Origin: a virus
Length of the DNA stretch: 64,000 nt
Strand: one strand, 5' to 3'
Virus record (IMG/VR): IMGVR_UViG_3300027782_000058
Location: 1 to 64,000 of that record
Made by a program: the position numbers and the translations under genes. Below are positions 28,243 to 34,557 of the stretch, piece after piece (the stretch's first letter is position 1; each line of letters begins with the position of its first letter). The notes under the pieces are model-generated. The model was not told where the DNA came from. It ran no database searches and saw only the letters and a program-made list of their open reading frames with translations.

Positions 28243-28308
28243 TTGCGATCCGATCCAAAGTAGGGTATCTTCGTACTACCGCCCCAAACGGGGGCCAAAC
28301 TAGGGAGG
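28243..28308 (+). promoter_or_regulatory. Promoter, 5' hairpin and start-associated sequence for the 28314 gene
   Basis: TTGCGA 28243-28248, 17-nt spacer, TATCTT 28266-28271; GCCCC-AAACG-GGGGC hairpin at 28281-28295; CTAGGGAGG 28300-28308. Confidence 0.8.
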
Positions 28309-28313
28309 TCACA

Positions 28314-28529
28314 ATGCACACACTCATCACCCCCACCCTCACCCTCGCGGGCACCGTTTACTCGGTGTCTGAGCAGTACGAGTCCCCTGCGGCTCACTTC
28401 ACTACCCGCGAGGCTGCAGTGGCCCACGCGGAAGCCCTTAACGCCGCCTACCGGGGTCGATTCAATGACTGTCTTGGCGACGACTACTACCCCACGTTCG
28501 CGGTGGGGGAGGTCAAGGTCTACTCCTGA
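28314..28529 (+). CDS. Hypothetical protein
   Basis: 71 residues. SEQYESPAAHFTTREAAVAHAEALNAAYRGRF gives a beta strand and a long helix. No family recognised. A second gene follows without its own promoter, so this is a two-gene transcript. Confidence 0.7.
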   Translation: MHTLITPTLTLAGTVYSVSEQYESPAAHFTTREAAVAHAEALNAAYRGRFNDCLGDDYYPTFAVGEVKVYS

Positions 28530-28597
28530 CCACTGGCACGCGCCCCCCGGCCATACGGTCGGGGGGGCATTCACAACGACAGAAGGAAGTGATCACA

Positions 28598-28957
28598 ATG
28601 CAGAACCCAGTGACATTCACGCCCACTGAGGCCGTGATCCTCACTCACCGGCTAGAGGCCCCTGACGCTATCGCTGAAGCCCTCTCTGACGGCGGGGCAC
28701 CGTGGACCTACGCGGCCATCGAGGAACGCGCCACCGCCATCCTCTCGGGCTGGAGGGGAGGCAAGTCCCTGACCGTCGACATGGGCGACTCGCTCACCCG
28801 CGCCATCATCGAGGACTGTTGTGATGGCAGTGTGTTCTTCGCCGCGATGGAGTACGCGGTCGACTACGGAGAAATTACCCCCGCAAAGGCGCGACACCTT
28901 GAGCAAGCGGCGACCACGCTGGAAGCCAAGACGGGGGTGCCGGTTCCACTCGGATAG
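28598..28957 (+). CDS. Hypothetical protein
   Basis: 119 residues, ATG in the AAGGAAGTGATCACA context. Helical, acidic, with two adjacent Cys (EDCCDG). Its C-terminal ARHLEQAATTLEAKTG is a long helix. Unknown function. Confidence 0.7.
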   Translation: MQNPVTFTPTEAVILTHRLEAPDAIAEALSDGGAPWTYAAIEERATAILSGWRGGKSLTVDMGDSLTRAIIEDCCDGSVFFAAMEYAVDYGEITPAKARHLEQAATTLEAKTGVPVPLG

Positions 28958-28973
28958 CCGCGCGCCTAGCGAG

Positions 28974-29004
28974 AAGCCTCATCCCTACGGGGGATGGGGC
29001 TTTT
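28974..29004 (+). terminator. Intrinsic terminator after the 28598 gene
   Basis: AAGCCTCATCCC-TACG-GGGGATGGGGCTTTT. Confidence 0.9.
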
Positions 29005-29037
29005 CGCATTCCCGTCGCGAGTCGAGGACGCCGCCGG

Positions 29038-29048
29038 AAAAAATCTTT
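29038..29048 (+). repeat. AAAAAATCTTT element, copy 15
   Basis: Exact copy with CCGG before and GCC after. Confidence 0.85.
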
Positions 29049-29106
29049 GCCTCGCCCCCGCGCGGCCCCGCCCCCGGACGAATGGAAAGGCTTCACTCGA
29101 AAGAAC

Positions 29107-29172
29107 TTGACACCTGTCATAGGACTGGTATAAGGTGTGTATACATCCCAGAGAGGGGTGCCACTAGGGAGG
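29107..29172 (+). promoter_or_regulatory. Promoter and start-associated sequence for the 29180 gene
   Basis: TTGACA 29107-29112, 16-nt spacer, TATAAG 29129-29134; CTAGGGAGG 29164-29172. Confidence 0.7.
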
Positions 29173-29179
29173 TGGGAAG

Positions 29180-29464
29180 TTGCAGTACCGAATCACTCAC
29201 CACGCGGCTCGTCAGGCCGCAGTCAAGGGGTTCGCCATCGACGCCGTGATCCGAGCGGCTCAATCCCCGAGCATCACTTACCCGAGCGGGAAGCGTCACC
29301 CCGGTCAGGTCCGTCACATTCGTGACGGCATCGTCGCCGTCGTGGACCCCGTGACGGCAACGGTTGTCACGGTCTACGAGAACGTGCGGGAGACCGCGCT
29401 ACGTCCCGATCAGCGCGACCCGGTGGCGCTGGAGTACGGCAGGCAGTGGGGCAAGCGGCACTGA
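29180..29464 (+). CDS. DUF4258-like protein (RelE-fold relative)
   Basis: 94 residues from TTG, 7 nt after CTAGGGAGG. ITHHAARQAAVKGFAIDAV, a GKRHPGQVRHIRDG segment and VVTVYEN follow the strand order of DUF4258/BrnT-like proteins, some of which are ribonuclease toxins. No antitoxin gene accompanies it, so a toxin role is doubtful. Confidence 0.65.
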   Translation: MQYRITHHAARQAAVKGFAIDAVIRAAQSPSITYPSGKRHPGQVRHIRDGIVAVVDPVTATVVTVYENVRETALRPDQRDPVALEYGRQWGKRH

Positions 29465-29474
29465 CTGACTGAGA

Positions 29475-29506
29475 GGGAGGCCCCCACCTACGGGTGGGGG
29501 TCTCCC
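29475..29506 (+). terminator. Terminator after the 29180 gene
   Basis: GGGAGGCCCCCACC-TACG-GGTGGGGGTCTCCC, one mismatch; GTTT follows. Confidence 0.9.
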
Positions 29507-29526
29507 GTTTGTCAGGGGACCCAAAC

Positions 29527-29555
29527 TTGACAGGCAAGGTAGATAGGCGTATTCT
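29527..29555 (+). promoter_or_regulatory. Promoter for the 29596 gene
   Basis: TTGACA 29527-29532, 17-nt spacer, TATTCT 29550-29555; AAGGGAG ribosome binding site at 29582. Confidence 0.75.
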
Positions 29556-29595
29556 TTGAGAGTTGGACTCACCACACAGACAAGGGAGAACCGAA

Positions 29596-29940
29596 ATGAC
29601 GACCACCACCGTCCTCGAACTTGTGGAGGACTACATGCAGGCAATCCGCGAGGCTACGGCCAAGTACTACGCGGACAACTACCACCACCTTCAGCCCCCG
29701 ATGATCTATGCGGAGCCGGGTCGCCGGTTCGCCCGCATCGTGATGGAAGGCTCGAATCAGCGTACGGTCCACGCTTTCGTGGACATGGAGACCGGCGACG
29801 TGATCAAGGCTGCAGGCTGGAAGGCCCCGCAGAAGGACAAGGACGGCCTCGCGGTTCGCTACCACCTCGCCGATGAGGCTGATCGCGCGCGGTGCTACGC
29901 GGCCATCGACCCTCACGGTGGATACCTCTACAAGTGGTAG
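29596..29940 (+). CDS. Hypothetical protein
   Basis: 114 residues. Helix, then GRRFARIVMEGSNQRTVHAFVDMETGDVIKAAGWKAPQ, a beta-hairpin segment, ending in HGGYLYKW. Short proteins with this GDVxKAAxWKxP core and terminal KW are widespread in phages, function unknown. Confidence 0.75.
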   Translation: MTTTTVLELVEDYMQAIREATAKYYADNYHHLQPPMIYAEPGRRFARIVMEGSNQRTVHAFVDMETGDVIKAAGWKAPQKDKDGLAVRYHLADEADRARCYAAIDPHGGYLYKW

Positions 29941-29955
29941 CCCTCACGAAGTACG

Positions 29956-29981
29956 GCCCCCACCTACGGGTGGGGGCTTTT
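29956..29981 (+). terminator. Intrinsic terminator after the 29596 gene
   Basis: GCCCCCACC-TACG-GGTGGGGGC then TTTTCG; same stem as at 29475. Confidence 0.9.
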
Positions 29982-30020
29982 CGTTTTCGCGCGACGGGAG
30001 GACTGGTAACCCTCTCGCCG

Positions 30021-30051
30021 AAAGGCCCTCGCCGAAAGGCGGGGGCCTTTT
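30021..30051 (+). terminator. Second terminator in tandem
   Basis: AAAGGCCCTCGCC-GAAA-GGCGGGGGCCTTTT, 40 nt after the first with no gene between. Confidence 0.85.
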
Positions 30052-30136
30052 CGCGTGCGAATGCGGGCCGGGTGATGGGAGGTGGCGAAACTTTTTTTCC
30101 GGTCATCGCGCGCGAGGTCGCTACGCGCGGGACAAC

Positions 30137-30202
30137 TTGACACTCGGTAGGATGTTCGATAAGGTAGGACTACCGCCCAACCGGGGCGCACAACCTAGGG
30201 AG
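30137..30202 (+). promoter_or_regulatory. Promoter, 5' hairpin and start-associated sequence for the 30208 gene
   Basis: TTGACA 30137-30142, 17-nt spacer, TAAGGT 30160-30165; CGCCC-AACCG-GGGCG hairpin 30174-30188; CTAGGGAG 30195-30202. A variant AT element (AAACTTTTTTTCC) at about 30090 takes the place of the standard one. Confidence 0.8.
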
Positions 30203-30207
30203 TCGAA

Positions 30208-30456
30208 ATGTCCGTCACCACCGTCACCACCTACGCAATCTCCTACACCGCCACTAACCGTAGCGGCGCGGTCCACACCTACGTTCTGTCAGACCTTGAC
30301 ACCGCCGGTATCGGCGAGGTCATCGCTTCCATGTACGCGCAACGGGATGACTGGTACTGCCGCAACGTCACCATTGCCACGATGGGCGGTCAGGTTGTCT
30401 ACACGTTCGATGGCACCCCGCACGCCGCTACCGTGGCGAGCGTTCTCTCTCGCTAG
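30208..30456 (+). CDS. Hypothetical protein, paralogue of the 32773 product
   Basis: 82 residues. YAISYTATNRSGAVHTYVLSDLDTAGIGEVIASMYA aligns by eye with FAIAYTVNTENIVLSGLDSQGLIDAVLYSA of the 32773 protein: strand, turn, GLD/DLD, helix, then VTI/VTV. Function unknown. Confidence 0.7.
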   Translation: MSVTTVTTYAISYTATNRSGAVHTYVLSDLDTAGIGEVIASMYAQRDDWYCRNVTIATMGGQVVYTFDGTPHAATVASVLSR

Positions 30457-30473
30457 TCACGTCCTAGGCCCCG

Positions 30474-30500
30474 GCCCTCACCCTGCGAAAGGGTGGGGGC
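30474..30500 (+). terminator. Terminator-like hairpin after the 30208 gene
   Basis: GCCCTCACCC-TGCGAAA-GGGTGGGGGC; no T tract. Confidence 0.6.
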
Positions 30501-30590
30501 TGGCTGGCTTTCCGGCCCATATCGCCATGCGGCGGGCTAGATACAATGGCTTGACATTCCTTGCGCGCCCTACCCTGCCGGAGGCCCACC

Positions 30591-30761
30591 GTGCCGTTTC
30601 GCACGTCGTGCGAGCAATGCGAGGGAGTCGCCACCGTGCTAGTGGCGGGCGGTCGCGCGCACGCGCAATGCCTGCCGCTGCCGGTGGACTTGACGCGGCT
30701 CGCTGCCATGCCGCGACTTCCGGATGGGATCCCGTGGCGGTGCCCGTGGTGCGGCGCTTGA
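30591..30761 (+). CDS. Small double-knuckle zinc protein
   Basis: 56 residues from GTG, GGAGG 6 nt upstream. CEQC near the N-terminus, one Cys in the middle and CPWC at the C-terminus. TTGACA at 30551 is nearby but its spacing to TACCCT is short, so the promoter is uncertain. Confidence 0.6.
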   Translation: MPFRTSCEQCEGVATVLVAGGRAHAQCLPLPVDLTRLAAMPRLPDGIPWRCPWCGA

Positions 30762-30897
30762 AACTTTTTTTCCTCACCTACGCGCACACGGCAGGACATC
30801 GGGAGTGCTCGGGCTACCGCGACTTCGAGACTTTGCGCGAAAGTCTGCCGTAAGGCTCTCAGACTTGACATGACTTGACGCATAGGGCTCTCATGAC

Positions 30898-30950
30898 TTG
30901 ACAAACGTTCGGATTCGAGTAAACTGGGCACACCGGCCCACAAGGGGCCG
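30898..30950 (+). promoter_or_regulatory. Promoter and 5' hairpin for the 30970 gene
   Basis: TTGACA 30898-30903, 16-nt spacer, TAAACT 30920-30925; CGGCCC-ACAA-GGGGCCG hairpin 30934-30950. Two more TTGAC boxes lie within 40 nt upstream in a GGCTCTCA direct repeat. Confidence 0.75.
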
Positions 30951-30969
30951 CAACCGAAGGGACACCGAC

Positions 30970-31500
30970 ATGACCACCTACGCCCCCCGCACCCGCGTCG
31001 CCCGCCCCGCGACCGACCGTCAGGTTGCGTACGCCGAGGCGCTGCTGCTGCAGGTCACCGGCCCTGACAACTTTGACGAGGCCCGCCTCGCGCTCGCCGA
31101 GCGGGGTGGACTCGCCACGGTTGACGCGGCGTCGCGCACTATCGACGCCCTGCGGACGCAGGCCGCTGCCATGCGGACGCAGGCCCCTCGCGCCGCTGCC
31201 CCTCGCGCCGCTGCCACTGAGGCCCTCGCACTGGGCATGTACCGCCGTGACGGTGAGGTCTACCGCGTAGTCGCCTCGCGGGCCGGTCGCCCGTACGCTA
31301 AGCGCCTTGACCCGGCCACGGGTAAGTTTGACTACGCGGCGGGCGCGATCCGCACGCTCACCGCTGCGGACCGTATGAGCCTCTCCGAGGCTGCCGAGTA
31401 CGGTCGGGCCATCGGTCGGTGTTGCGTATGTGGCGCGACGCTCACCGACCCCGAGTCGGTCGCCCGTGGCATCGGCCCCGTGTGCGGGGGGCGAGTCTGA
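30970..31500 (+). CDS. DUF6011-like zinc-binding protein, paralogue of 26275
   Basis: 176 residues. N-terminal TDRQVAYAEALLLQ module as in 26275, an Ala-rich linker with a duplicated MRTQA unit, central EVYRVVASRAGRPYAKRL strands, and C-terminal CCVCGATLTDPES...GIGPVCGG zinc motif. Duplicated family within one genome; function unknown. Confidence 0.75.
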   Translation: MTTYAPRTRVARPATDRQVAYAEALLLQVTGPDNFDEARLALAERGGLATVDAASRTIDALRTQAAAMRTQAPRAAAPRAAATEALALGMYRRDGEVYRVVASRAGRPYAKRLDPATGKFDYAAGAIRTLTAADRMSLSEAAEYGRAIGRCCVCGATLTDPESVARGIGPVCGGRV

Positions 31501-31515
31501 GGCCCCGAGCGCGAG

Positions 31516-31544
31516 AGGCCCCATCCCTTCGGGGGTGGGGCCTT
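31516..31544 (+). terminator. Terminator after the 30970 gene
   Basis: AGGCCCCATCCC-TTCG-GGGGTGGGGCCTTCG. Confidence 0.85.
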
Positions 31545-31589
31545 CGTCATGTCGTGCGGATCACGCGCGAGCGGCGAGCGGCAGGCGAG

Positions 31590-31600
31590 AAAAAATCTTT
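31590..31600 (+). repeat. AAAAAATCTTT element, copy 16
   Basis: Exact copy, GAG before, GCCC after. Confidence 0.85.
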
Positions 31601-31670
31601 GCCCTGCCCCCGTCGGGCGTGGAGTCGCGAGAGGTCGCGCGAGTGGTGAGATTCCCTTCCGAGATTCGAC

Positions 31671-31736
31671 TTGACATGCCGCACGAGGTACGTCATACTG
31701 GAGGCATGCCGCAAGGCGCGGCAGCACCTAGGGAGG
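31671..31736 (+). promoter_or_regulatory. Promoter, 5' hairpin and start-associated sequence for the 31742 gene
   Basis: TTGACA 31671-31676, 17-nt spacer, CATACT 31694-31699; GCCGC-AAGGC-GCGGC 31708-31722; CTAGGGAGG 31728-31736. Confidence 0.8.
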
Positions 31737-31741
31737 CAATC

Positions 31742-31987
31742 ATGACCGACTACACCACGATCACCGGAACCCGCGAGGGTGTTCGCGCCTACTACTCCGA
31801 GATTGCCCCCGGAGTGTGGGAGGCGGAGATTGAGTGGCAGGACGACTACGCTCGCGGTGTCTGGCACAACGCCGGTTGCGTTACGTTCACCAGTGAGCCC
31901 GACCTCGCCGCCATCGTGAGCGCGGTACAGTCCTACTGCTCCGATCAATACGACCGCGAAATGGAGTACCGCTCCACAAAACACTGA
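31742..31987 (+). CDS. Hypothetical protein
   Basis: 81 residues. Beta-rich (GVWEAEIEWQDDYARGVWHNAGCVTF) followed by a helix PDLAAIVSAVQSYCSDQY. No family recognised. Confidence 0.7.
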   Translation: MTDYTTITGTREGVRAYYSEIAPGVWEAEIEWQDDYARGVWHNAGCVTFTSEPDLAAIVSAVQSYCSDQYDREMEYRSTKH

Positions 31988-31993
31988 CACCCG

Positions 31994-32030
31994 AAAGATG
32001 CCCCGCCCCGAAAGGGTGCGGGGCATCTTT
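31994..32030 (+). terminator. Intrinsic terminator after the 31742 gene
   Basis: AAAGATGCCCCGC...GCGGGGCATCTTT, 13-bp stem with an inner CCC/GGG pair. Confidence 0.9.
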
Positions 32031-32079
32031 GCGTTTGGGATTGACAATCCGGCGCGCGAGGGGCACCGCCGCACCGTGG

Positions 32080-32090
32080 AAAAAATCTTT
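32080..32090 (+). repeat. AAAAAATCTTT element, copy 17
   Basis: Exact copy; GTGG before and GCCC after. Confidence 0.85.
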
Positions 32091-32147
32091 GCCCACGGGG
32101 CGGTCGGGAGTCGCGCGCGGACTGCGAACCATGCCGATGCACTTGAC

Positions 32148-32212
32148 TTGACACTGCCTTAGATCCGAGTAAACTGGGACTACCGCCCCGGCAGGGGGCC
32201 ACACCTAGGGAG
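32148..32212 (+). promoter_or_regulatory. Promoter, 5' hairpin and start-associated sequence for the 32218 gene
   Basis: TTGACA 32148-32153, 16-nt spacer, TAAACT 32170-32175; GCCCC...GGGGC hairpin at 32185-32199; CTAGGGAG 32205-32212. Confidence 0.8.
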
Positions 32213-32217
32213 ACCAA

Positions 32218-32556
32218 ATGTCCACTGTCATCGCCACCGCCACCCCCACGTCCGCCGCTATCTCGGACGGCATCGTGCGGGCAAGTGTCGACCTTATGGG
32301 ACGCAACCGTGAGGGGCGTCAGGAATGGCGCTACAGCATCGCCTGCGAGTCCGAGGCTCAGACTGGCACCGACCTGCGGACGGGAGTTGGGGCCACAGAG
32401 ACTGGCGTCGACATGCTCCGTACCCTCGCGGGATTCCTCGCGGCACACTCCGAGTCCTCCGAGGGCGGCGAGTGTGCGGACCTGTTCGATATCTCGCGAG
32501 AGGCTACGGAGGCCATCTCCGAGGTCATCTACTACGCGGTCGGGTGGGATGCCTGA
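32218..32556 (+). CDS. Hypothetical acidic protein
   Basis: 112 residues. Beta-rich N-terminus, then an acidic helical half with LAGFLAAHSESSEGGECADLFDI. Unknown function. Confidence 0.7.
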   Translation: MSTVIATATPTSAAISDGIVRASVDLMGRNREGRQEWRYSIACESEAQTGTDLRTGVGATETGVDMLRTLAGFLAAHSESSEGGECADLFDISREATEAISEVIYYAVGWDA

Positions 32557-32569
32557 CCCGAACGTTCTG

Positions 32570-32603
32570 AAAGGCCCCGCATCCGAAAGAGCGCGGGGCC
32601 TTT
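32570..32603 (+). terminator. Intrinsic terminator after the 32218 gene
   Basis: AAAGGCCCCGC...GCGGGGCCTTT, perfect 11-bp stem. Confidence 0.9.
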
Positions 32604-32637
32604 CGCATTGCGCGGGGAGCGCGCGCGGTGGAATCGG

Positions 32638-32648
32638 AAAAAATCTTT
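32638..32648 (+). repeat. AAAAAATCTTT element, copy 18
   Basis: Exact copy; CGG before, AGACC after. Confidence 0.85.
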
Positions 32649-32700
32649 AGACCGCCGCCCCGCCCGTCGCCACGCGCCCATCGCCCGGTCCCGATAGAAC

Positions 32701-32752
32701 TTGACAACGCTCGCAGAATCCGGCATACTAGATCCATGCCGCAGGGAGCGGC
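32701..32752 (+). promoter_or_regulatory. Promoter and 5' hairpin for the 32773 gene
   Basis: TTGACA 32701-32706, 17-nt spacer, CATACT 32724-32729; GCCGC-AGGGA-GCGGC 32738-32752; AAGGGAG ribosome binding site. Confidence 0.8.
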
Positions 32753-32772
32753 ACTAATCAAGGGAGACTGAA

Positions 32773-32910
32773 ATGACCTTCGCAATCGCCTACACCGTGA
32801 ACACCGAGAACATCGTCCTGTCGGGCCTTGACTCGCAGGGGCTTATCGATGCCGTGCTCTACTCGGCTCAATACGGCCCCATCACGAACGTCACGGTGTC
32901 GTCCTACTGA
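32773..32910 (+). CDS. Small protein, paralogue of the 30208 product
   Basis: 45 residues: strand (TFAIAYTVNT), GLDSQGLIDAVLYSA helix, then NVTVSSY. Shorter version of the 30208 protein without its C-terminal strands. Function unknown. Confidence 0.65.
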   Translation: MTFAIAYTVNTENIVLSGLDSQGLIDAVLYSAQYGPITNVTVSSY

Positions 32911-32924
32911 CAGGCACCGCGCGA

Positions 32925-32953
32925 GACCCCGGCCCTTACGGGTCGGGGTCTTT
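32925..32953 (+). terminator. Intrinsic terminator after the 32773 gene
   Basis: GACCCCGGCCC-TTAC-GGGTCGGGGTCTTT, one G-T pair. Confidence 0.9.
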
Positions 32954-32968
32954 CGCTTTCTAGGGGGC

Positions 32969-33034
32969 TTGACAACGTGACTCAAACTAGTAGACTGGGG
33001 CTACGCCCCGATACGCGGGGCCTGACCTAGGGAG
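32969..33034 (+). promoter_or_regulatory. Promoter, 5' hairpin and start-associated sequence for the 33040 gene
   Basis: TTGACA 32969-32974, 16-nt spacer, TAGACT 32991-32996; GCCCCG...CGGGGC 33005-33021; CTAGGGAG 33027-33034. Confidence 0.8.
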
Positions 33035-33039
33035 TCACA

Positions 33040-33177
33040 ATGGCCGTTATGACCACAGAGTGGATCTGTTCCTCATGCCGTACCGTGTGGGTGAGTGAGG
33101 ACTACCCGCTTTGCCCGGAGTGCCGCACGGATGAGTGCGCGCTCACGCGCGAGGCGTGGGTTAGGTGGGTACGATGA
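33040..33177 (+). CDS. Small zinc-ribbon protein
   Basis: 45 residues; CSSC and CPEC 12 residues apart form a complete ribbon. Coupled to the next gene by ATGA. Confidence 0.7.
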   Translation: MAVMTTEWICSSCRTVWVSEDYPLCPECRTDECALTREAWVRWVR

Positions 33178-33485
33178 CCACCACCCGCAACGCAAACGCC
33201 GCTATCGCGTCGTGCGAGACGTTCCGCGCGTCGGCCCTGTCGGGAGTCACCACGGTGCCCGGTGCGGGTCGCCTTGACGGTGCCGACCGTGATCGGTTCT
33301 ACGCCGACCGGGACGCTATCGCCTACGCGGTTATGTCCTACGGCACGCCTATCGCGTGGCTCACGCCGCGCGGGTGGCACGTCGTGGGCCAGCGTTTCAG
33401 CGTCACCACTTCACGACACCAGAGCGTCACCTTGCGGGGCGTGCGCGAGTGGTGCGAACGGTCGGGAGTCACTTGCGTTTGGTGA
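33174..33485 (+). CDS. Hypothetical protein
   Basis: 103 residues from ATG overlapping the zinc-ribbon stop. IAYAVMSYGTPIAWLTPRGWHVVGQRFSVTTSRHQSVTLRG is a recurring motif block of short actinophage proteins (strands around a conserved YGTPIAW). Function unknown. Confidence 0.75.
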   Translation: MTTTRNANAAIASCETFRASALSGVTTVPGAGRLDGADRDRFYADRDAIAYAVMSYGTPIAWLTPRGWHVVGQRFSVTTSRHQSVTLRGVREWCERSGVTCVW

Positions 33486-33502
33486 CCCGCTAGCCTCCGA
33501 GT

Positions 33503-33538
33503 GAGAGCCCTGCCCCGTTTGAGGGGGGTGGGGCTCTC
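33503..33538 (+). terminator. Terminator after the 33174 gene
   Basis: GAGAGCCCTGCCCC...GGGGGTGGGGCTCTC with small bulges. Confidence 0.8.
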
Positions 33539-33572
33539 GCCGTTTCGCGCGCGGCGTGCGGGCGCTCGACGA

Positions 33573-33583
33573 AAAAAATCTTT
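33573..33583 (+). repeat. AAAAAATCTTT element, copy 19
   Basis: Last exact copy I found, inside an A7 run, ACCCCCC after it. Confidence 0.8.
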
Positions 33584-33727
33584 ACCCCCCCGGTGTTTGG
33601 CTCGACGGACTACCGAGAGGTGGTCGGGGTCTTCACTTGTCTCCCGGCGGGGTGCGGGGCGGGGCGCGCCCACCCGTGACGCTCTCGGGGCGCTATCAAA
33701 CCGTGACCTAGAAACTTGCGGGAAGTG

Positions 33728-33793
33728 TTGACAGTCTCCCCAAACTCTGACAAACTAGAGGCATGCCCCAAACGGGGGCACCACCTAGGGAGG
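33728..33793 (+). promoter_or_regulatory. Promoter, 5' hairpin and start-associated sequence for the 33800 gene
   Basis: TTGACA 33728-33733, 17-nt spacer, CAAACT 33751-33756; TGCCCC...GGGGCA 33764-33780; CTAGGGAGG 33785-33793. Confidence 0.75.
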
Positions 33794-33799
33794 CACCAA

Positions 33800-33907
33800 A
33801 TGTCACTCACCACCACCACCGCCTACACGGTCACTAGCCTCTGGGATGACGACCTAGAGGACGCACTCTGTGAGTGCGTTGCCGATGACTGCCCCCTAGA
33901 TCACTAG
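33800..33907 (+). CDS. Very small acidic protein
   Basis: 35 residues, framed by a complete promoter-hairpin-start unit and a terminator, which is the main evidence that it is real. CECVADDC near the C-terminus with a terminal His could bind a metal. Confidence 0.6.
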   Translation: MSLTTTTAYTVTSLWDDDLEDALCECVADDCPLDH

Positions 33908-33920
33908 GGGGCAAGCGGGC

Positions 33921-33946
33921 AGGGGCACCCTACGGGGTGCCCCTTT
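33921..33946 (+). terminator. Intrinsic terminator after the 33800 gene
   Basis: AGGGGCACCC-TACG-GGGTGCCCCTTT. Confidence 0.9.
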
Positions 33947-34026
33947 CGTTGCCCGGCGGGGGTGCGCGGCGGGCGTCCGGAAACTTTTTTTCGTGCCTCG
34001 CGCCCCAGCGGCACGGCACGGCCTAC

Positions 34027-34067
34027 GGCAGGGCAGGGCAGGGGCAGGGCAGGGCAGGGCAGGGGGG
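34027..34067 (+). repeat. G-rich (GGGCA)n tandem repeat
   Basis: Seven runs of three or more G separated by CA or C; can form G-quadruplexes on this strand. Lies between a variant AT element (33981) and the next promoter. Confidence 0.7.
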
Positions 34068-34113
34068 TGACGATGACCGTTATAGAACCGTGACCAAAAC
34101 TTGCGAGACTGGC

Positions 34114-34180
34114 TTGACACTTGGCAGGCAACTACGGTACTTTCGTTGTATGCCGCAAAGGGCGGCACCAACTAGGGAGG
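34114..34180 (+). promoter_or_regulatory. Promoter, 5' hairpin and start-associated sequence for the 34186 gene
   Basis: TTGACA 34114-34119, 18-nt spacer, TACTTT 34138-34143; TGCCGC...GCGGCA hairpin 34151-34167; CTAGGGAGG 34172-34180. Confidence 0.75.
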
Positions 34181-34185
34181 CACCA

Positions 34186-34446
34186 ATGTCCAACTACACC
34201 TTCACCACCAACACCCCGTTCGTCAACGTCTCTGTCGGTCCGCGTACCGATGTTGCTCAGTACATCTTCCACCTCGCCAACGGGGACAGTATCAGCGTTC
34301 TCCCCGCCTACGACCCTGCCGACTTCGAGTCGGCGTACATCCCCGCCGGGGACACGTCCGGACGTTGGGATGTTCGTAGGTGGGACGGCACCGACGCCTC
34401 CCCTGAGAGCGTGGCCCTCGCGCACCTCGCGGCACTCACCGCCTGA
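34186..34446 (+). CDS. Hypothetical protein
   Basis: 86 residues. Beta strands in the first half (YTFTTNTPFVNVSVGPR, QYIFHLANGDSISVLPAY), short C-terminal helix. Unknown function. Confidence 0.7.
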   Translation: MSNYTFTTNTPFVNVSVGPRTDVAQYIFHLANGDSISVLPAYDPADFESAYIPAGDTSGRWDVRRWDGTDASPESVALAHLAALTA

Positions 34447-34460
34447 CCCTCGCTCACTGG

Positions 34461-34486
34461 AAGGCCCTCGCTACGGCGGGGGCCTT
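34461..34486 (+). terminator. Terminator after the 34186 gene
   Basis: AAGGCCCTCGC-TACG-GCGGGGGCCTT. Confidence 0.85.
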
Positions 34487-34493
34487 CCTCATG

Positions 34494-34530
34494 CGGCAGG
34501 GCGGCAGGGCGGCAGGGCGGCAGGGCGGGG
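34494..34530 (+). repeat. GGCAGGGC 8-bp tandem repeat
   Basis: Four head-to-tail copies between terminator and promoter, at the place where AAAAAATCTTT sits in other units; a variant AAAAAGTTT follows at 34539. Confidence 0.8.
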
Positions 34531-34557
34531 CCTCCCGAAAAAGTTTGCCGGTAGGTC

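Noticed and set aside
29180-29464. Toxin of a toxin-antitoxin pair
   Set aside because: The DUF4258-like protein has its own promoter and terminator and no adjacent antitoxin-like gene.
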